Below, piece by piece: positions 7,209 through 8,439 of a stretch of 8,439 nt of DNA. The notes under the pieces are model-generated. The model worked only from the letters and a program-made list of their open reading frames with translations. It was not told the DNA's origin and searched no databases. This DNA comes from REEB95 sp035648735. Lineage in GTDB: Bacteria > Pseudomonadota > Alphaproteobacteria > ATCC43930 > CGMCC-115725. The position numbers and the translations under genes are program-made. Numbering within the stretch: position 1 is the first letter of the stretch; every line of letters begins with the position of its first letter. The stretch is taken from contig DASRKX010000003.1 of NCBI GenBank assembly GCA_035648735.1, positions 1-8,439 of the forward strand. The letters are read 5' to 3'.

Positions 7209-7574
7209 ATGGCCGTTATATTGATCGTCGAAGACGATGTGTTTATCCGCGGCATAGCGGAAATGATGATCCAAGACTGGGGGCACGAGACCCTTTTGGC
7301 CAGCGACGTCGACGAGGGGCTTTCGCTGCTACGTTCCCCGCAACATATCGACGCACTCTTCACCGACATCTATCTCAAAACGGCGGTGCTCGGCGGCTGC
7401 GACCTTGCACGCCAGGCGATCGAGCTGCGGCCGGAATTGCGCGTGCTCTACACGACCGGCAATTTCATCACCGAAAAAATGAAGGCCCTGTTCGTCGATG
7501 GCAAGCACTTCCTGGCCAAGCCGTACACGCAACTCCAGCTCCAAGACTCTGTTGTAGGTATGCTCGCGGCGTAA
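7209..7574 (+). CDS. Single-domain (receiver-only) response regulator
   Basis: This 121-residue CheY-like protein is a receiver domain with no output domain. The acidic pocket is E8/D9/D10, the phospho-acceptor is D53 in LFTDIYL, the switch threonine is in LYTTGN (80-85), and the conserved lysine is K104 in AKPYT. The combination YTTGN, a K-A-L-F segment (92-95) and KPY is typical of receivers found beside HWE/HisKA_2 kinases in alphaproteobacteria (recalled family knowledge). It lies 31 nt upstream of such a kinase and is very probably its phosphorylation partner or a phosphate sink that tunes it. The start is the first ATG, directly giving the VILIVEDD strand; TAGAG at 7199-7203 is a weak ribosome binding site. 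The preceding 110-nt gap and lack of a clear glmU terminator leave open whether it has its own promoter. Confidence 0.92.
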   Translation: MAVILIVEDDVFIRGIAEMMIQDWGHETLLASDVDEGLSLLRSPQHIDALFTDIYLKTAVLGGCDLARQAIELRPELRVLYTTGNFITEKMKALFVDGKHFLAKPYTQLQLQDSVVGMLAA

Positions 7575-7576
7575 TT

Positions 7577-7593
7577 TCGATTCGTGGAATCGA
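7577..7593. promoter_or_regulatory. Perfect inverted repeat just upstream of the kinase ribosome binding site
   Basis: TCGATTC (7577-7583) and GAATCGA (7587-7593) are perfect reverse complements separated by GTG. It begins 3 nt after the response regulator stop codon and ends one base before the GAGGGG ribosome binding site (7595-7600) of the kinase gene. With no following T-run on either strand it is not a usual terminator. It could fold in the mRNA and tune kinase translation relative to the regulator, or be a protein-binding palindrome. Confidence 0.55.
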
Positions 7594-7605
7594 TGAGGGG
7601 AAAAA

Positions 7606-8439
7606 ATGGCGGTATCCGACATTGCGGCGAGCGACATCGTCGAGACGGTGCCCAGCGCGCTCCTCATTCTCGACCGCAACCTGAACATCACATCGGCCAA
7701 TCGCGCGTTCTACCAGATTTTCCGCACCAGCCTTGAGGAGACCGAGGGCTGTCATATCTACGACCTCGGCAACAGGCAGTGGGACATCCCCGCGCTGCGC
7801 ACCCTGCTCGAGAGCGTGATCCCCCATCGCGCCTCGGTCGAGGGCTTCGAGGTCGAGCATAATTTTCCGACCATCGGCCGGCGCACGATGCTGGTCAATG
7901 CCCGGAAGATTTTCCGCCCCGGCGACCAAGACGGCTCCATCCTGCTCGCGATCGAGGATGTCAGCGAGGAGCGCGCGGCCCGGGCCGAGAGCAAGCGCAA
8001 CTGGCAGCTGACCCAAAGCATCGTCGACACGATCCGCGATCCCCTGGTCGTGCTCGAGGACGACATGACGATCGTGACGGCGAGCAAGGCGTTTTTGACG
8101 ATCTTCGGGATTACCGAGGCGGAGACGCATGGGCGGCGCGTTGCCGAGCTGGGCCAGCACCAATGGGATGTGCCGGCGCTGCGCCATTTGATGGAAAAGG
8201 TGCTGCCGGAAAACAAGCCGATCGAGAGCTTCGAGATCGAGGATACTTTTCCGGGCCTCGGCCGCCGGGTCTTCAACTTGAACGCGCGGAAAATCACGCA
8301 ACCGGGGAACCATGCCCATCGGATGCTTCTCGTCTTCGAGGACATCACCGACCGCAAGCAGCGCGAGCGCGACGCCCTGAGCCTGACGAACGAAATCTCG
8401 CATCGGATCAAGAACAACCTCCAGGTCATCGTCGGCCTG
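7606..8439 (+). CDS. PAS-PAS sensor histidine kinase, HisKA_2 family (5' part, cut by window end)
   Basis: The frame is open from the ATG at 7606 to the end of the window, giving 278 residues without a stop. The start follows GAGGGG (7595-7600) by 5 nt. Two PAS domains occupy about residues 8-125 and 133-255. Each carries the same signature of QWD-PALR, FE(V/I)E, FP, GRR and NARKI, followed by a hydrophobic strand ending in EDVS or EDIT; W59/W187 and N98/N226 are both exactly 128 residues apart. After a short charged linker the dimerisation domain begins with ISHRIKNNLQ, whose H266 is the presumed phospho-acceptor; this motif is that of HisKA_2 kinases. The ATPase domain must lie beyond the window. 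No membrane helix or signal peptide is seen, so the visible part is cytoplasmic and senses through PAS; the ligand is unknown. The protein pairs with the receiver gene immediately upstream. Confidence 0.93.
   Translation, partial: MAVSDIAASDIVETVPSALLILDRNLNITSANRAFYQIFRTSLEETEGCHIYDLGNRQWDIPALRTLLESVIPHRASVEGFEVEHNFPTIGRRTMLVNARKIFRPGDQDGSILLAIEDVSEERAARAESKRNWQLTQSIVDTIRDPLVVLEDDMTIVTASKAFLTIFGITEAETHGRRVAELGQHQWDVPALRHLMEKVLPENKPIESFEIEDTFPGLGRRVFNLNARKITQPGNHAHRMLLVFEDITDRKQRERDALSLTNEISHRIKNNLQVIVGL

Noticed and set aside
7468..8403. 311-codon open frame on the minus strand opposite the regulator end and kinase
   Set aside because: The + strand encodes two PAS domains and a HisKA_2 motif with a good ribosome binding site; the minus strand product is domainless.

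Overview
The window is GC-rich, densely coding bacterial DNA. Protein sequence, gene content and promoter-like motifs suggest an alphaproteobacterium, possibly Rhodospirillales-like. The main hints are a HisKA_2-type kinase paired with a receiver-only response regulator and a possible EcfG-type promoter. This placement is inference, because there is no rRNA or other taxonomic marker in the window.

Positions 1-5058 hold the 3' part of a high-affinity potassium uptake (kdp) operon: the C-terminal half of kdpB, then complete kdpC, kdpD and kdpE, all on the + strand. The genes are tightly packed (11 nt, 20 nt, then an 8-nt overlap). KdpB and KdpC are subunits of the KdpFABC K+ pump; KdpD is the membrane sensor kinase and KdpE its OmpR-type response regulator. 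kdpFA should lie upstream of the window. A modest hairpin plus T-run at 5072-5100 probably ends the operon.

Positions 5153-5527 encode a small three-helix membrane protein of unknown function. On the opposite strand follows tRNA-Val (anticodon CAC, 5547-5621) with a good promoter at 5633-5661. The short gap of 85 nt then leads to glmU (5707-7098, + strand), the bifunctional enzyme that makes UDP-GlcNAc for peptidoglycan and lipopolysaccharide. No glmS follows it within the window.

Positions 7099-8439 hold a second signalling unit: a 110-nt regulatory gap with a GGAAC...GGTT motif pair and a hairpin, a single-domain response regulator (7209-7574), a perfect 7-bp inverted repeat just before the next ribosome binding site, and the first 278 codons of a histidine kinase with two tandem PAS domains. 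The kinase is cut off by the window end just after its HisKA_2 phospho-acceptor motif.

Most of the window is ordinary core and accessory metabolism and signalling. I see no mobile element, CRISPR array, toxin-antitoxin pair or defence system. The parts most worth a second look are the 7099-7605 regulatory region with its two-component pair, the competing start codons in front of kdpD, and the repeat-rich tRNA-Val/glmU divergent region.
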